64,000 nt of DNA from Mesorhizobium amorphae CCNWGS0123 (lineage in GTDB: Bacteria; Pseudomonadota; Alphaproteobacteria; Rhizobiales; Rhizobiaceae), in contig NZ_CP015318.1 of assembly GCF_001686985.1 (NCBI RefSeq), positions 2,850,001 through 2,914,000 on the forward strand, read 5' to 3'. Numbering within the stretch: position 1 is the stretch's first letter; every line of letters starts with the position of its first letter. A program made the position numbers and the translations under genes. Below the pieces are notes generated by a model. That model was not told the origin of the DNA. It did no database searches and saw nothing but the letters and a program-made list of their open reading frames with translations. Below, piece by piece: positions 48,380-57,466 of the stretch.

Positions 48380-49210
48380 ATGAGCGACGCCAGCGAACAG
48401 AGAGAACGCGATGCCGCGAGGCTGACGCGGCATGCCGGCCTTGGCGGTCTCGAAATGCTCGCCGCCCGCTACCGCGACCATGCCTATGCGCTGCACACCC
48501 ACCCGACCTATGTCTTTGGTGTCGTCGTCGGCGGTGTCGAAAAGCTGAGGATCGGCCGCCGCAGCCATCTGGCGCCGGCGGGCTCGATCATCACCGTCAA
48601 TCCCGAAGATCCACATGACGGCGAAAAGGGCTGCGCCTCCGGCTGGGCCTATCGCACCTGCTATCCCGATGTGGTCCTGATGCGCGAGATCGCCGACGAT
48701 CTGGAATTGCCGGGCTTGCCGATGTTCGCTGAGGGAATCTTGCAGGCGCCCGACCTGGCGCGAGCCTTCGTGCGCGCGCACCGTCTGGCGGGCCAGGCGC
48801 TTGAGCAGGAAGCGGCGATGCTGGTGGTGCTGCGCGAACTCGTCAACCGCTTCGGCGACGGCAAGGGCAACATTCATGCATCGGACGGCGGCGAGGCGAA
48901 GAGGCGCTTCCGCCTCTATGGCGAGCTGATCGAGTCCGATCTCGCTGCCGGCTTCGACCTTGCGCGCCTGGCCAGCGCCGCCGGCGTCAGCCGCTTCCAG
49001 GTCATCCGCGACTTCCATCGCGCAGCTTGCATGACGCCGGGACAGTACCTGCGCGACCGCCGCATCCGCGCCGCCTCAGTGCTGATGCGGACCGACATGC
49101 CGCTGGCCGAGATCGCCGTCGCGACCGGCTTTGCCGATCAGAGCCATCTGACCCGAGTGTTCAAGACCATCAAGGGCCTGTCGCCGGGCGCCTGGCGCGC
49201 CGCCGCATAA
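48380..49210 (+). CDS. AraC family transcriptional regulator
   Basis: 276 residues. N-terminal cupin-type sensing domain (YALHTHPTYVFGVVVGG, PGSIITVNPEDPHDG pattern) and a C-terminal double helix-turn-helix (about 175-275; LASAAGVSRFQVIRDFH and IAVATGFADQSHLTRVFK). Faces the M20 amidohydrolase across 105 bp, in which I could not see an obvious operator. Confidence 0.9.
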   Translation: MSDASEQRERDAARLTRHAGLGGLEMLAARYRDHAYALHTHPTYVFGVVVGGVEKLRIGRRSHLAPAGSIITVNPEDPHDGEKGCASGWAYRTCYPDVVLMREIADDLELPGLPMFAEGILQAPDLARAFVRAHRLAGQALEQEAAMLVVLRELVNRFGDGKGNIHASDGGEAKRRFRLYGELIESDLAAGFDLARLASAAGVSRFQVIRDFHRAACMTPGQYLRDRRIRAASVLMRTDMPLAEIAVATGFADQSHLTRVFKTIKGLSPGAWRAAA

Positions 49211-49368
49211 GGCAACAACCACAAGTCGAAAATGAACCAGCCGATATAGGGAACCCAACACGCATCTTCGCAGTTCAATGCGGGAGAGGGCGGGGCGCGT
49301 CGTGAGCAGCCGGCACGGTCAGGCATGGCCTGTCCGTTTCGGTCGGCTGCCGGAGGAGACCCGCCGCC

Positions 49369-50637
49369 ATGAAGTTCTTTCACGCACTGCTTGCGTTTGC
49401 CGTCGCTGCCGTCTTGGCTGGGAGCCCGGCCCGGGCCGTCGACCTCTCCATCGTGTCGGGCGACACCGGCAACGGCCTGAAGGTGCTTCGCGACATCCTC
49501 GACCAGTACGAGAAGAAAAGCGGCAACAAGGTCACCATCATTCCGATGCCGACCTCGACCACGGACCAGTTCGGCCAATACAGGCTCTGGCTCGCCGCCC
49601 ACAACAGCGACATCGACGTCTATCAGACCGACGTCATCTGGGCGCCGCAACTGGCCAGCCAGCTCGTCGACCTGACCGCTGCGACCAAGGATGTCGTCGC
49701 GGCCCATTTCCCGTCGATCATCCAGTCGCAGACCGTCGACGGCAAGCTGGTGGCGCTGCCGATATTCACCGACGCGCCGGCGCTCTACTACCGCAAGGAC
49801 CTGCTGGACAAGTATGGCGCCAAGCTGCCGGGAAGCTGGAGCGAGCTTGCCGCCACCGCCAAGCTGGTCATGGACAAGGAACGAGAGGCCGGCCACAAGG
49901 ACATTTGGGGCTTCGTCTTCCAGGGCAACGCCTATGAGGGGCTGACCTGCGACGCGCTCGAATGGGTGATGTCGAACGGCGGCGGCCAGATCGTCGAGCC
50001 GGACGGCACGGTCTCGATCAACAATCCGCAGGCGGCGGCCGCCCTCGACATGGCCAAGGGCTGGGTGGGCACCATCGCGCCTCCGGGCGTTCTCGCCTAT
50101 CAGGAGGAAGAGTCGCGCGGCGTCTGGCAGACCGGCAACGCGGTCTTCATGCGCAACTGGCCCTACGCCTATTCGCTGGGCGAGAGCGAAGGCTCGCCGA
50201 TCAAGGGCAAGTTCGACGTGACCACGCTGCCGCCCGGGTCGGGCGAGGGCGCCCGCTCGGCGGCAACGCTCGGCGGCTGGAACCTCGCCGTTTCCAAATA
50301 TTCGAAGAACCCGGAGGCGTCGATCGAGCTGGTCAAATGGGTCGCCTCACCTGAGATGCAAAAATACCGCGCGCTGAAGGCATCCTATCTGCCGACCATC
50401 CAGGCGCTCTACGACGATGCCGACATCGCCAGGGAGCAACCGGTCATCCCGCGCTGGAAGGACGTGTTCCTCAATGCCGTGCCGCGTCCCTCGAATGAGG
50501 CCAAGGTCAGGTACAACGAGGTGTCCAACGCGTTCTGGACCGCCGTGCACAAGACGCTCTCCGGCGAAGGCACGGCCGCCGACAACCTCGCCGATCTCGA
50601 AGTGACGCTGACGAAGCTGAAGGGCGCCGCCTGGTGA
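49369..50637 (+). CDS. Sugar ABC transporter substrate-binding protein (ThuE-like)
   Basis: 422 residues with a signal peptide (1-23, ending ARA). Cluster B extracellular solute-binding protein, resembling trehalose/maltose-type ThuE (GNKVTIIPMPTSTTDQFGQY, TDVIWAPQLASQ, ALYYRKDLLDKYG). Strong GGAGGAG site. First gene of a binding protein-permease-permease operon. The sugar is a guess. Confidence 0.87.
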   Translation: MKFFHALLAFAVAAVLAGSPARAVDLSIVSGDTGNGLKVLRDILDQYEKKSGNKVTIIPMPTSTTDQFGQYRLWLAAHNSDIDVYQTDVIWAPQLASQLVDLTAATKDVVAAHFPSIIQSQTVDGKLVALPIFTDAPALYYRKDLLDKYGAKLPGSWSELAATAKLVMDKEREAGHKDIWGFVFQGNAYEGLTCDALEWVMSNGGGQIVEPDGTVSINNPQAAAALDMAKGWVGTIAPPGVLAYQEEESRGVWQTGNAVFMRNWPYAYSLGESEGSPIKGKFDVTTLPPGSGEGARSAATLGGWNLAVSKYSKNPEASIELVKWVASPEMQKYRALKASYLPTIQALYDDADIAREQPVIPRWKDVFLNAVPRPSNEAKVRYNEVSNAFWTAVHKTLSGEGTAADNLADLEVTLTKLKGAAW

Positions 50638-51572
50638 TGCAGGCGCGTTCCAGGCTGATGCGCCAGCGCGTGCGCGCGGCGTGGCTGTTCCTTGCCCCAA
50701 TGCTCGTCGTGCTCGCCGCTGTCGCCGGATGGCCGCTTCTGCGCACCATTTATTTCAGCTTCACCGACACTTCGCTGGCCGACCTTGAGGCGGGGCGCTG
50801 GATTGGCTTTGCCAATTATTTCTCGGTGCTCAGCATGCCGAGCGGCCGGGTTCTTTACGACGGCCTGCTCGTCGACCCAGCCTGGTGGCGCGCCGTCTGG
50901 AACACGGTGCGCTTCGCTGTGATCTCGGTGACCTGCGAGACGGTCCTCGGCATGATCGTCGCACTGGTGCTCAACGCCGAGTTTCCAGGCCGCGGCTTCG
51001 TGCGCGCCGCTGTCCTCATCCCCTGGGCGATCCCGACGATCGTCTCGGCGAAGATGTGGCAGTGGATGCTCAACGACCAGTTCGGCATCATCAACGACGT
51101 CCTGCTCAGCCTCGGCCTGATCGGCACGAAGATCGCCTGGACCGCCAGCGGCGATACGGCGATGGTCGCCGTCCTCATCGTCGATATCTGGAAGACGACG
51201 CCGTTCATGGCGCTTCTCATCCTCGCCGCGTTGCAGATGCTGCCGCGCGAGATCTACGAGGTTGCGCGGATCGATGGCGTGAGCCCCTGGCGGGTGTCCT
51301 GGAAGGTGACCTTGCCACTCATCCGGCCGGCACTGATGGTGGCGGTGGTCTTCCGAGGCCTCGACGCGCTGCGTATCTTCGACCTGATCTATGTGCTGAC
51401 GCCGAACAATGCGCACACCAAATCGATCTCGGTGTTTGCGCGCGAGAACCTGTTCGAGTTCGACAAATTCGCCTACGGCTCCGCCGCCTCGACGCTGCTT
51501 TTCCTCATCCTCGCCTTGCTGACCATGTTCGTGCTGTGGCTCGGCCGGGTCAGGCTGGACAGGGACTATTGA
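50637..51572 (+). CDS. Sugar ABC transporter permease (MalF/ThuF-like)
   Basis: 311 residues, six membrane helices, with the EAA loop EVARIDGVSPWRVSWKVTLPLI that docks to the ATPase. Its ATG overlaps the binding-protein stop (TGATG); a GTG one codon upstream is possible. Confidence 0.88.
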   Translation: MQARSRLMRQRVRAAWLFLAPMLVVLAAVAGWPLLRTIYFSFTDTSLADLEAGRWIGFANYFSVLSMPSGRVLYDGLLVDPAWWRAVWNTVRFAVISVTCETVLGMIVALVLNAEFPGRGFVRAAVLIPWAIPTIVSAKMWQWMLNDQFGIINDVLLSLGLIGTKIAWTASGDTAMVAVLIVDIWKTTPFMALLILAALQMLPREIYEVARIDGVSPWRVSWKVTLPLIRPALMVAVVFRGLDALRIFDLIYVLTPNNAHTKSISVFARENLFEFDKFAYGSAASTLLFLILALLTMFVLWLGRVRLDRDY

Positions 51573-51574
51573 TC

Positions 51575-52414
51575 ATGAGGCCTTTGATCATGCGGATCGT
51601 CAGCCGCGCCGCCTTCTACCTGCTCGTCGCGGTCATCGTCATTATCGCGGTGTTCCCGTTCTACTACGCCGTCGTCACCAGCCTGAAATCGGGGACGGCG
51701 CTGTTCGAGGTCGACTATTGGCCGAAGATGATCAGCGTCGCCAACTACCGGACCGTCCTCACCGACGGGACCTTCCCGCGCAACCTCCTCAACTCGCTGG
51801 TCGTCTCCGGCGCCGTCGTCGCCATCTCGCTGTTCCTTGGCGTCACCGCCGCCTATGCGCTGGCGCGCATCCGCTTCCGCGGCCGCTCGCTTCTGCTGTT
51901 CGCCATCCTCTCCGTCTCCATGTTCCCGCCGGTGGCGCTGCTTGCCGGCCTGTTCGAGCTGATCCGTACGCTTGGCCTCTACAACTCGCCACTGGCGCTG
52001 GTCTTTTCCTACATGATCTTCACTTTGCCGTTCACCGTCTGGGTGCTCACCGCCTTCGTTCGCGACCTGCCGCTCGAGATCGAGGAGGCGGCGATCCTCG
52101 ACGGCGCGACGCCCTGGATCATCATCACCCGCGTTTTCCTGCCGCTGATGTGGCCGGCGCTGGTCACCACCGGGCTGCTCGCCTTCATCGGCGCCTGGAA
52201 CGAGTTCCTCTTCGCGCTCACCTTCACCTCCAGCAACGAACAGCGGACCGTGCCAGTCGCCATCGCGCTTCTGTCCGGCAGTTCGCAGTTCGAGATCCCC
52301 TGGGGCAACATCATGGCCGCGTCGGTGATCGTCACCGTGCCGCTTGTTGTCCTCGTGCTGATCTTCCAGCGCAAGATCATCTCCGGCCTCACCGCGGGTG
52401 GCGTGAAGGGTTGA
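51575..52414 (+). CDS. Sugar ABC transporter permease (MalG/ThuG-like)
   Basis: 279 residues, six helices, EAA loop EEAAILDGATPWIIITRVFLP. Starts two bases after the previous stop. No ATP-binding subunit follows, so a shared ATPase encoded elsewhere must drive the importer. Confidence 0.88.
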   Translation: MRPLIMRIVSRAAFYLLVAVIVIIAVFPFYYAVVTSLKSGTALFEVDYWPKMISVANYRTVLTDGTFPRNLLNSLVVSGAVVAISLFLGVTAAYALARIRFRGRSLLLFAILSVSMFPPVALLAGLFELIRTLGLYNSPLALVFSYMIFTLPFTVWVLTAFVRDLPLEIEEAAILDGATPWIIITRVFLPLMWPALVTTGLLAFIGAWNEFLFALTFTSSNEQRTVPVAIALLSGSSQFEIPWGNIMAASVIVTVPLVVLVLIFQRKIISGLTAGGVKG

Positions 52415-52499
52415 GCGTTCTTTGGCGATGGCTCTCGTTTCGCGCCGCTCAGTCCTTGGCTAGGGTCACCGGATACTTTCATCAACAAGCAGTGCTCGA

Positions 52500-53396
52500 A
52501 TGCATCAAGACGTCTCGATAGACACCCCGCTCGTTCGCCGGCTGATTACCGCGCAGTTTCCGCACTGGGCGGACCTGCCGGTGGAACCTGTCGAGCCGGG
52601 CGGCTGGGACAATCGCACCTTCCGTCTCGGCGACGACATGTCGGTGCGCCTGCCGAGCGCGGCGTCCTATGCCGCGCAGGTCGAGAAGGAGCAGCGCTGG
52701 CTACCCCGGCTCGCGCCGCATCTGCCGCTGCCGATCCCGGTGCCGCGGGCCAAGGGTGTGCCCGGGCAAGACTATCCCTGGTCCTGGTCGGTCTATGGCT
52801 GGCTGCGCGGCCAGCCGGCAGGGAACGGCGGGATTGCCGATCCCACCCAGTTCGCCCGCTCGCTGGCCGATTTTCTGCTCGCCCTCTACCGCATCGATGC
52901 CAAGGATGGCCCGCCGGCGGGGCAACACAATTTCCATCGCGGCGGCCGGCTTGCGGTCTACGACGCCGAGACCCGCACCGCACTGTCGGCACTGACCGGG
53001 TGCATCGACACGGCTACCGCGCAAGAGGTTTGGGCAAGTGCGCTTGGCTCCGAATGGCAGCGTCCGCCGGTCTGGGTCCATGGCGACGTCGCTTCAGGCA
53101 ATCTGCTGGTCGAGGACGGAAGCCTCTGCGGCGTCATCGATTTCGGCAGTTCGGCCGTCGGCGATCCCGCCTGCGACCTGGTGATCGCCTGGACGGAGTT
53201 TTCCGGGGAGAGCCGGCAAGCCTTCCGCGATGCGCTCGCCCTCGATGAGCAGACCTGGGCGCGCGCTCGAGGCTGGGCCCTTTGGAAAGCTCTCATCACC
53301 GCTTCCGGCCATGACGGCAACCAGCGCGAGGCGGAAAAATCCTGGACGGTCATCGACGAGGTGCTGGCCGACCATCGGCGGGTTTATCGTCGATAA
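52500..53396 (+). CDS. Aminoglycoside phosphotransferase family protein
   Basis: 298 residues with the APH kinase fold: catalytic WVHGDVASGNLLV (Brenner-type HxDxxxxN), and VIDFGSSAVGDPACDL with the Mg-binding Asp. Phosphorylates a small hydroxylated substrate; true antibiotic resistance is not shown by the sequence. Alone after the ABC genes, convergent with the broken cytochrome gene. Confidence 0.85.
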   Translation: MHQDVSIDTPLVRRLITAQFPHWADLPVEPVEPGGWDNRTFRLGDDMSVRLPSAASYAAQVEKEQRWLPRLAPHLPLPIPVPRAKGVPGQDYPWSWSVYGWLRGQPAGNGGIADPTQFARSLADFLLALYRIDAKDGPPAGQHNFHRGGRLAVYDAETRTALSALTGCIDTATAQEVWASALGSEWQRPPVWVHGDVASGNLLVEDGSLCGVIDFGSSAVGDPACDLVIAWTEFSGESRQAFRDALALDEQTWARARGWALWKALITASGHDGNQREAEKSWTVIDEVLADHRRVYRR

Positions 53397-53436
53397 ACCG
53401 ACTTGGTCACGCAGGAGAACTTTCGCCGCGATCAGG

Positions 53437-53980
53437 CTACGCGCCATACCACATGCGCCGGAGCAGCCCGTCACGCCGAATGAACTGGTGGTAGAGCGCC
53501 GCTCCGGCGTGGAACACTAGCAGCGCCACCAGCACGAAGGCGCCGAAGCCATGCGGCGCACGCGGCGGATAGTCGGTGAAATTCGGCAACGTCGCGTTGC
53601 TCTGGCCGAAGATCACCGGGGCAGCACCGCTCAGGACCATCATGCCGATGCCGCTGGCGGCCATGCCGAGAATGATAATGTAGGATAATGTAGAAAGTGA
53701 CATGCACAAGGCGTGCGATGCGTTCCTGCCAGGTTGGCGATCCTTGCGCGGGAAGCGGCCGCAGATCGAAGCGCCACCACCAGGCAATGCGGAACGCCGT
53801 CAGCAGCAAGACCACGGTCGCCACCGGAATGTGGAAACGAAGGAGGTCGGTCTTCGCAGCCGCATCCATCGCATTGGCGGCCCTGAAGCCGGAGCCGAGC
53901 AGGGCCAGGATCAGGATGGCGCTCAGCCAGTGAATGGACACCGCTACGGTGCCGTAGCGGTCAGCTCTGCTCTTCTGCAT
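53437..53980 (-). pseudogene. Cytochrome b561, frameshifted
   Basis: A di-heme b561 gene split by a frameshift. The N-terminal part (from ATG 53980: MQKSRADRYGTVAVSIHWLS...VTFYII) matches the family, and the C-terminal part continues in another frame (IILGMAASGIGMMVLSG...GFGAFVLVALLVFHAGAALYHQF). Removing one copy of a 10-bp tandem repeat at 53674-53693 restores one 177-residue frame, the normal length, with its heme-binding histidines. A sequencing error or phase-variable repeat is possible. It overlaps the MarR gene by 20 bases. Confidence 0.88.
53674..53693. repeat. 10-bp tandem duplication in cytochrome b561
   Basis: GATAATGTAG occurs twice back to back. Ten extra bases shift the frame by +1, and one copy restores the reading frame. 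Confidence 0.92.
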
Positions 53981-54437
53981 CCATGTCTCCTTCGAGTTTC
54001 CGGCGCAGCGCCGTGATCACGGCGTGCATTGTGTTGAGATCCCTGACCACGAGCCCGTCGGCGAGCCTGTTCACCCAGGGCGCCTGCAGGCGCATGGCTG
54101 CGTCGAAGGCCTGTCTTCCCTTGTCGGTCAGAACGACGAGTTGCGCCCGCTGGTGATGCGGGTTGGCCCCGAACGCGACGAGCCCTTCCTTGTGCAGGTC
54201 GTTGACGATGCGCTGCACGTTCTGGCGATTGGCGCCGAGATCGCGTGCCAGCCAGGCGACTGGCTGCGGCCGCTCGGCGATGACGATGGCGCCGAGGACC
54301 TGCCAGCGGGCGCTGGTCAGGCCGAGGCCGGCAACCAGCCTGTCTCCGGCAGCGAGCATTCGGCTGTTGAGCCTGAACAGGTCGAGAACGAGATCGTTCA
54401 AGGCGTCACCGGCCGGGGTTCGAATGGGTTCGCTCAT
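53961..54437 (-). CDS. MarR family transcriptional regulator
   Basis: 158 residues with a winged helix (about 55-115; VAWLARDLGANRQNVQRIVND, then the AQLVVLTDKG wing). Divergent from the monooxygenase-fold gene at 54532 and overlapping the downstream cytochrome gene. A palindrome 20 bases before its start is the likely operator for both directions. Confidence 0.88.
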   Translation of the reverse strand: MSEPIRTPAGDALNDLVLDLFRLNSRMLAAGDRLVAGLGLTSARWQVLGAIVIAERPQPVAWLARDLGANRQNVQRIVNDLHKEGLVAFGANPHHQRAQLVVLTDKGRQAFDAAMRLQAPWVNRLADGLVVRDLNTMHAVITALRRKLEGDMDAEEQS

Positions 54438-54456
54438 TTGTCATCCTATATCGTGA

Positions 54457-54474
54457 TTGACATCATAGTGTCAA
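54457..54474. promoter_or_regulatory. Probable MarR operator
   Basis: TTGACA-tcatag-TGTCAA in the 94-bp gap between marR and the ABM gene. The arms also look like -35 elements in both directions, which would let the repressor occlude both promoters. Confidence 0.55.
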
Positions 54475-54531
54475 GTTGGTATGTATGCATCATAACAGAG
54501 TGACAGCATAACACCACTTAGACGGAGCCTT

Positions 54532-54903
54532 ATGATGACTGCGATACGCCCAATGGACCCTGCCTTCCCCATCGACCGTCAGGTCGCGATCGACGCCAGC
54601 GCCGTCGTGCTGGTCAATCTTTTCACGCTCGACAAGGCCGACGAGCAGACCTTCCTCCAGGTGTGGCAGGACGATGCCGCCTTTATGAAGCAGCAGCCGG
54701 GCTTCATCTCGACCCAGCTCCACCGCGCGATCGGCGACAGCCCGACCTATTTGAACTATGCCGTGTGGGAAACGACCGCCGCCTTCCGCGCCGCCTTCAC
54801 CCATCCGCAGTTCAGGGCCAAGATCTCGGCCTATCCGTCCTCGGCTGTCGCGTCCCCGCATCTGTTCCAGAAGGTCGCGGTGCCCGGTATCTGTGTCGCC
54901 TAG
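54532..54903 (+). CDS. ABM-fold monooxygenase-like protein
   Basis: 123 residues. Antibiotic biosynthesis monooxygenase fold: VVLVNLFTLDKADEQTFLQVW, KQQPGFISTQLHRAI and YLNYAVWETTAAFRAAF. Small dimeric proteins of this type oxidise quinols/aromatics or degrade heme; substrate unknown. Controlled probably by the divergent MarR protein. Confidence 0.82.
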   Translation: MMTAIRPMDPAFPIDRQVAIDASAVVLVNLFTLDKADEQTFLQVWQDDAAFMKQQPGFISTQLHRAIGDSPTYLNYAVWETTAAFRAAFTHPQFRAKISAYPSSAVASPHLFQKVAVPGICVA

Positions 54904-54910
54904 CAACAAC

Positions 54911-54943
54911 GGACGTGAAGCCGTGGTACCGGCTTCCACGTCC
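54911..54943 (+). terminator. Hairpin after the ABM gene
   Basis: A 13-bp stem (GGACGTGAAGCCG pairing with CGGCTTCCACGTCC, one bulged C) eight bases after the stop. No T-run follows, so termination efficiency is uncertain. Confidence 0.55.
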
Positions 54944-54983
54944 GTCTGTCATCCAGCTGTCACAAGGTCGCGTTAGGCATCCT

Positions 54984-54997
54984 TAAATCCGGATTTA
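54984..54997. promoter_or_regulatory. Palindromic operator of the ars operon
   Basis: TAAATCC-GGATTTA, perfect, touching the first base of the arsR start codon. Fits an ArsR binding site that blocks its own transcription or translation start. Confidence 0.6.
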
Positions 54998-55341
54998 TGG
55001 ATATATGGATGGACAAGGAAGCAGCTCTTCGCGCATTGGCGGCGCTGGGCCAAGACACGCGCCTCGAAGTCTTCCGGCTGCTGGTGCGCACCGGGACAGG
55101 CGGTTTGCCCGCCGGCGATATCGCTGCGCGGCTCGACATCGTCCAGAACACCATGTCGGCGCATCTGAAGGTGCTCGACCATGCCGGGCTGGTCAGTGCC
55201 GAGCGCGAGGGCCGCAGCATCCGCTATGCACCGGATATGACCGGCTTTCGCGACCTGCTCGCCTATCTGATGGAGGATTGCTGCAACGGCGCTCCGGAGC
55301 TCTGCCAGCCCATCATCCAGGCGGTGACCTGCAAATGTTAG
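54997..55341 (+). CDS. arsR: ArsR family arsenite-responsive repressor
   Basis: 114 residues; ATG 55009 is an alternative start. Winged helix about 38-75 (AARLDIVQNTMSAHLKVL is the recognition region). Five cysteines cluster at the C-terminus: C95, C96, C103, C112, C114, suitable for As(III) binding in the manner of C-terminal-site ArsR proteins. Its TAG stop is the first three bases of a palindromic repeat. Head of the arsenic island. Confidence 0.87.
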   Translation: MDIWMDKEAALRALAALGQDTRLEVFRLLVRTGTGGLPAGDIAARLDIVQNTMSAHLKVLDHAGLVSAEREGRSIRYAPDMTGFRDLLAYLMEDCCNGAPELCQPIIQAVTCKC

Positions 55342-55384
55342 AGCATGATCCCGAACCGAAGGACCGTTTTCGAAAAAGATCATG
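55339..55384. repeat. Palindromic repeat supplying the arsR stop
   Basis: Starts TAGAGCATGATCCCGAA and ends CGAAAAAGATCATG; same family as 16001-16052. It fills the gap between arsR and arsC. Confidence 0.8.
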
Positions 55385-55411
55385 GTCAGACAAGAAGATA
55401 GGGAGGAATTG

Positions 55412-55921
55412 ATGAGCGATCAGATCTACAACGTCTTGTTTCTCTGCACCGGCAATTCGGCGCGCTCGATCCTCGCCGAGGCGATCCTCAACCGGGTCGG
55501 CGCCGGCAGGTTCAAGGCCTATTCCGCCGGCTCGCATCCCAAGGGCGAGGTCCATCCATTCACGCTGCAGCTCTTGAAGACGCTCAACCACGACACCTCC
55601 TTTGCCCGTTCGAAGGACTGGGAAGAATTTGCGGTCTCCGGCGCACCAGAGATGAATTTCGTCTTCACCGTCTGCGACAACGCCGCCAATGAATCCTGTC
55701 CGGTTTGGCCGGGCCAGCCGATGACCGCGCATTGGGGCGTGCCCGACCCCGCCGAAGTCGAGGGCACCGATGCGGAAAGGCATCTGGCCTTCGCCGAAGC
55801 CTACCGCATGCTCAACAACCGCATCTCGATCTTCGTCAGCCTGCCGATGAGCACCGTCGGCAAACTGGCCTTGCAGAAGCGGCTGGATGAGATCGGCCGC
55901 GATCTGCCAAGGGCCGGCTGA
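55412..55921 (+). CDS. arsC: Arsenate reductase, low-molecular-weight phosphatase type
   Basis: 169 residues from ATG 55412 with GGGAGGA. P-loop C12-TGNSA-R18 plus the resolving cysteines C88 and C96 (VCDNAANESC), the three-cysteine relay of thioredoxin-coupled ArsC. Reduces arsenate to arsenite. The aquaglyceroporin gene starts three bases after it. Confidence 0.9.
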   Translation: MSDQIYNVLFLCTGNSARSILAEAILNRVGAGRFKAYSAGSHPKGEVHPFTLQLLKTLNHDTSFARSKDWEEFAVSGAPEMNFVFTVCDNAANESCPVWPGQPMTAHWGVPDPAEVEGTDAERHLAFAEAYRMLNNRISIFVSLPMSTVGKLALQKRLDEIGRDLPRAG

Positions 55922-55923
55922 GC

Positions 55924-56613
55924 ATGACCCTCGATCTGCCCCGCCGTCTCGTCGCCGAAGCCCTCGGCACCGCGATGCTGGTCGCCGCCGTCATCGGTTC
56001 GGGCATCATGGCCGACCGGCTCACCGACGATGTGGCATTGGCCCTGCTCGGCAACACCATCCCGACCGGCGCCATTCTGGTGGTGCTGATCACCATTCTT
56101 GGGCCGGTCTCCGGCGCCCATTTCAACCCGGCGGTGACGCTGGTGTTCGGGTTGCGCCGGGAGATCGAAACCAAGGCTGCATTGGCCTATGTCCTGGCCC
56201 AGATCGCCGGCGGCATTGCAGGCACGCTGATCGCGCACGCCATGTTCGGTCTGCCCCTGGTCGAGCTTTCCACCACCGTGCGAAGCGGCACGGGGCAGTG
56301 GATCGCCGAACTGGTCGCCAGTTTCGGCCTCGTCTTCACCATCCTTGCCGGTCTGCGCGCCCGTCCGGACTCGATCCCGTGGCTGGTCGGTCTCTACATC
56401 ACCGCAGCCTACTGGTTCACCGCTTCGACCTCCTTTGCCAATCCGGCCGTCGCCGTCGCGCGCGCCTTCTCCAACACCTTTGCCGGCATCCGGCCGCTCG
56501 ATGTCCCGGCCTTCATCGTCGCCGAGCTTGCCGGCGCGCTGCTGGCCATGGCGCTGGCCGGCTGGCTGCTTGCCGAACCGAAACCGTTGCCTCAGATGAG
56601 ACCCACCGCATGA
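55924..56613 (+). CDS. aqpS: Aquaglyceroporin AqpS, arsenite channel
   Basis: 229 residues, six helices and two half-helices with NPA motifs at 68-70 (HFNPAVT) and 173-175 (FANPAVAVAR). In Sinorhizobium meliloti AqpS in the ars operon lets arsenite made by ArsC flow out; the same placement supports that role here. No ArsB or Acr3 pump is present in the window. Confidence 0.9.
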   Translation: MTLDLPRRLVAEALGTAMLVAAVIGSGIMADRLTDDVALALLGNTIPTGAILVVLITILGPVSGAHFNPAVTLVFGLRREIETKAALAYVLAQIAGGIAGTLIAHAMFGLPLVELSTTVRSGTGQWIAELVASFGLVFTILAGLRARPDSIPWLVGLYITAAYWFTASTSFANPAVAVARAFSNTFAGIRPLDVPAFIVAELAGALLAMALAGWLLAEPKPLPQMRPTA

Positions 56614-57032
56614 CCATCACCATCTATCACAACCCTCAATGCGGCACCTCGCGCAACACGCTGGCCATCATCCGCCAGTCCGGCGAGGAGCCGGAGGTGA
56701 TCGAATATCTGAAGAACCCGCCGTCGAGGGAAAAGCTCATCGAACTGATCGCCGCCATGGCAATGACGCCGCGCCAGCTATTGCGCGAGAGCGGCACGCC
56801 CTATGCCGAGCTGAACCTCGGCGATGCCAAATGGAGCGACGACGAGATCCTCGATTTCATGCTGGCGCACCCGATCCTGATCAACCGGCCGATCGTGGTG
56901 ACGCCGCTCGGCGCCATGCTGGCGCGGCCGTCGGAAGCTGTTCTCGACATCCTGCCCAATCCGGATATCGGCCCTTTCACCAAGGAGGACGGCGAGGTGG
57001 TGATCGGCGCCGACGGCAAGCGGGTCGTCTGA
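56610..57032 (+). CDS. arsC: Arsenate reductase, glutaredoxin-dependent type
   Basis: 140 residues. Catalytic C11 in HNPQCGTSRN and the arginine-containing RPIVVTP loop place it in the E. coli plasmid R773 ArsC class. ATGA overlap with aqpS. A second, unrelated solution to arsenate reduction in the same operon. Confidence 0.92.
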   Translation: MTITIYHNPQCGTSRNTLAIIRQSGEEPEVIEYLKNPPSREKLIELIAAMAMTPRQLLRESGTPYAELNLGDAKWSDDEILDFMLAHPILINRPIVVTPLGAMLARPSEAVLDILPNPDIGPFTKEDGEVVIGADGKRVV

Positions 57033-57036
57033 GCCT

Positions 57037-57056
57037 ATTTCGAATTTCTTCGAAAT
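57037..57056. promoter_or_regulatory. Palindromic operator before the second arsR
   Basis: ATTTCGAA-tttc-TTCGAAAT, 41 bases before arsR2. Different in sequence from the site at 54984, so the two repressors may have separate targets. Confidence 0.5.
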
Positions 57057-57097
57057 TCGGTTGACGACCGGCTGATTCTGGGCGTACGGATATTTCC

Positions 57098-57418
57098 ATG
57101 AAACTCGAACAAGCAGCAAAACAGCTCGAGGCGCTGGGCAACCCGACGCGGTTGAAACTCTACCGCATCCTGGTCCGGGCCGGCGAGGCGGGCAAGCCGG
57201 TGGGCACTCTGCAGGAAAATCTGGGCATTGCCGCCTCGACGCTGTCGCATCATTTGCACCGCCTCATCCTGACCGGCCTTGTCTCGCAGGAGCGGCAGGC
57301 GACGACGCTGATCTGCCGCGCCAACTATCCGATCATGCGGGATCTGGTCGGCTTCCTCGCCGACGAATGCTGCGCCGATGCCGCCAGCAATCCCGCCGCG
57401 GGAGAGGCGGCGGCATAA
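57098..57418 (+). CDS. Second ArsR family repressor
   Basis: 106 residues. HTH with NLGIAASTLSHHLHRL. Cysteines C73, C91 and C92 only, a different arrangement from the first ArsR, so it may sense a different metalloid or valence. Leads the flavoprotein and MFS genes. Confidence 0.85.
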   Translation: MKLEQAAKQLEALGNPTRLKLYRILVRAGEAGKPVGTLQENLGIAASTLSHHLHRLILTGLVSQERQATTLICRANYPIMRDLVGFLADECCADAASNPAAGEAAA

Positions 57419-57466
57419 TTTTTTGCCTTATATTTCGATAGTCCCGGAATTATGGAAGGTAGCAAA

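Noticed and set aside
52500..53396. Aminoglycoside resistance.
   Set aside because: Only the broad APH fold is visible; no resistance-gene context or specific subfamily features.
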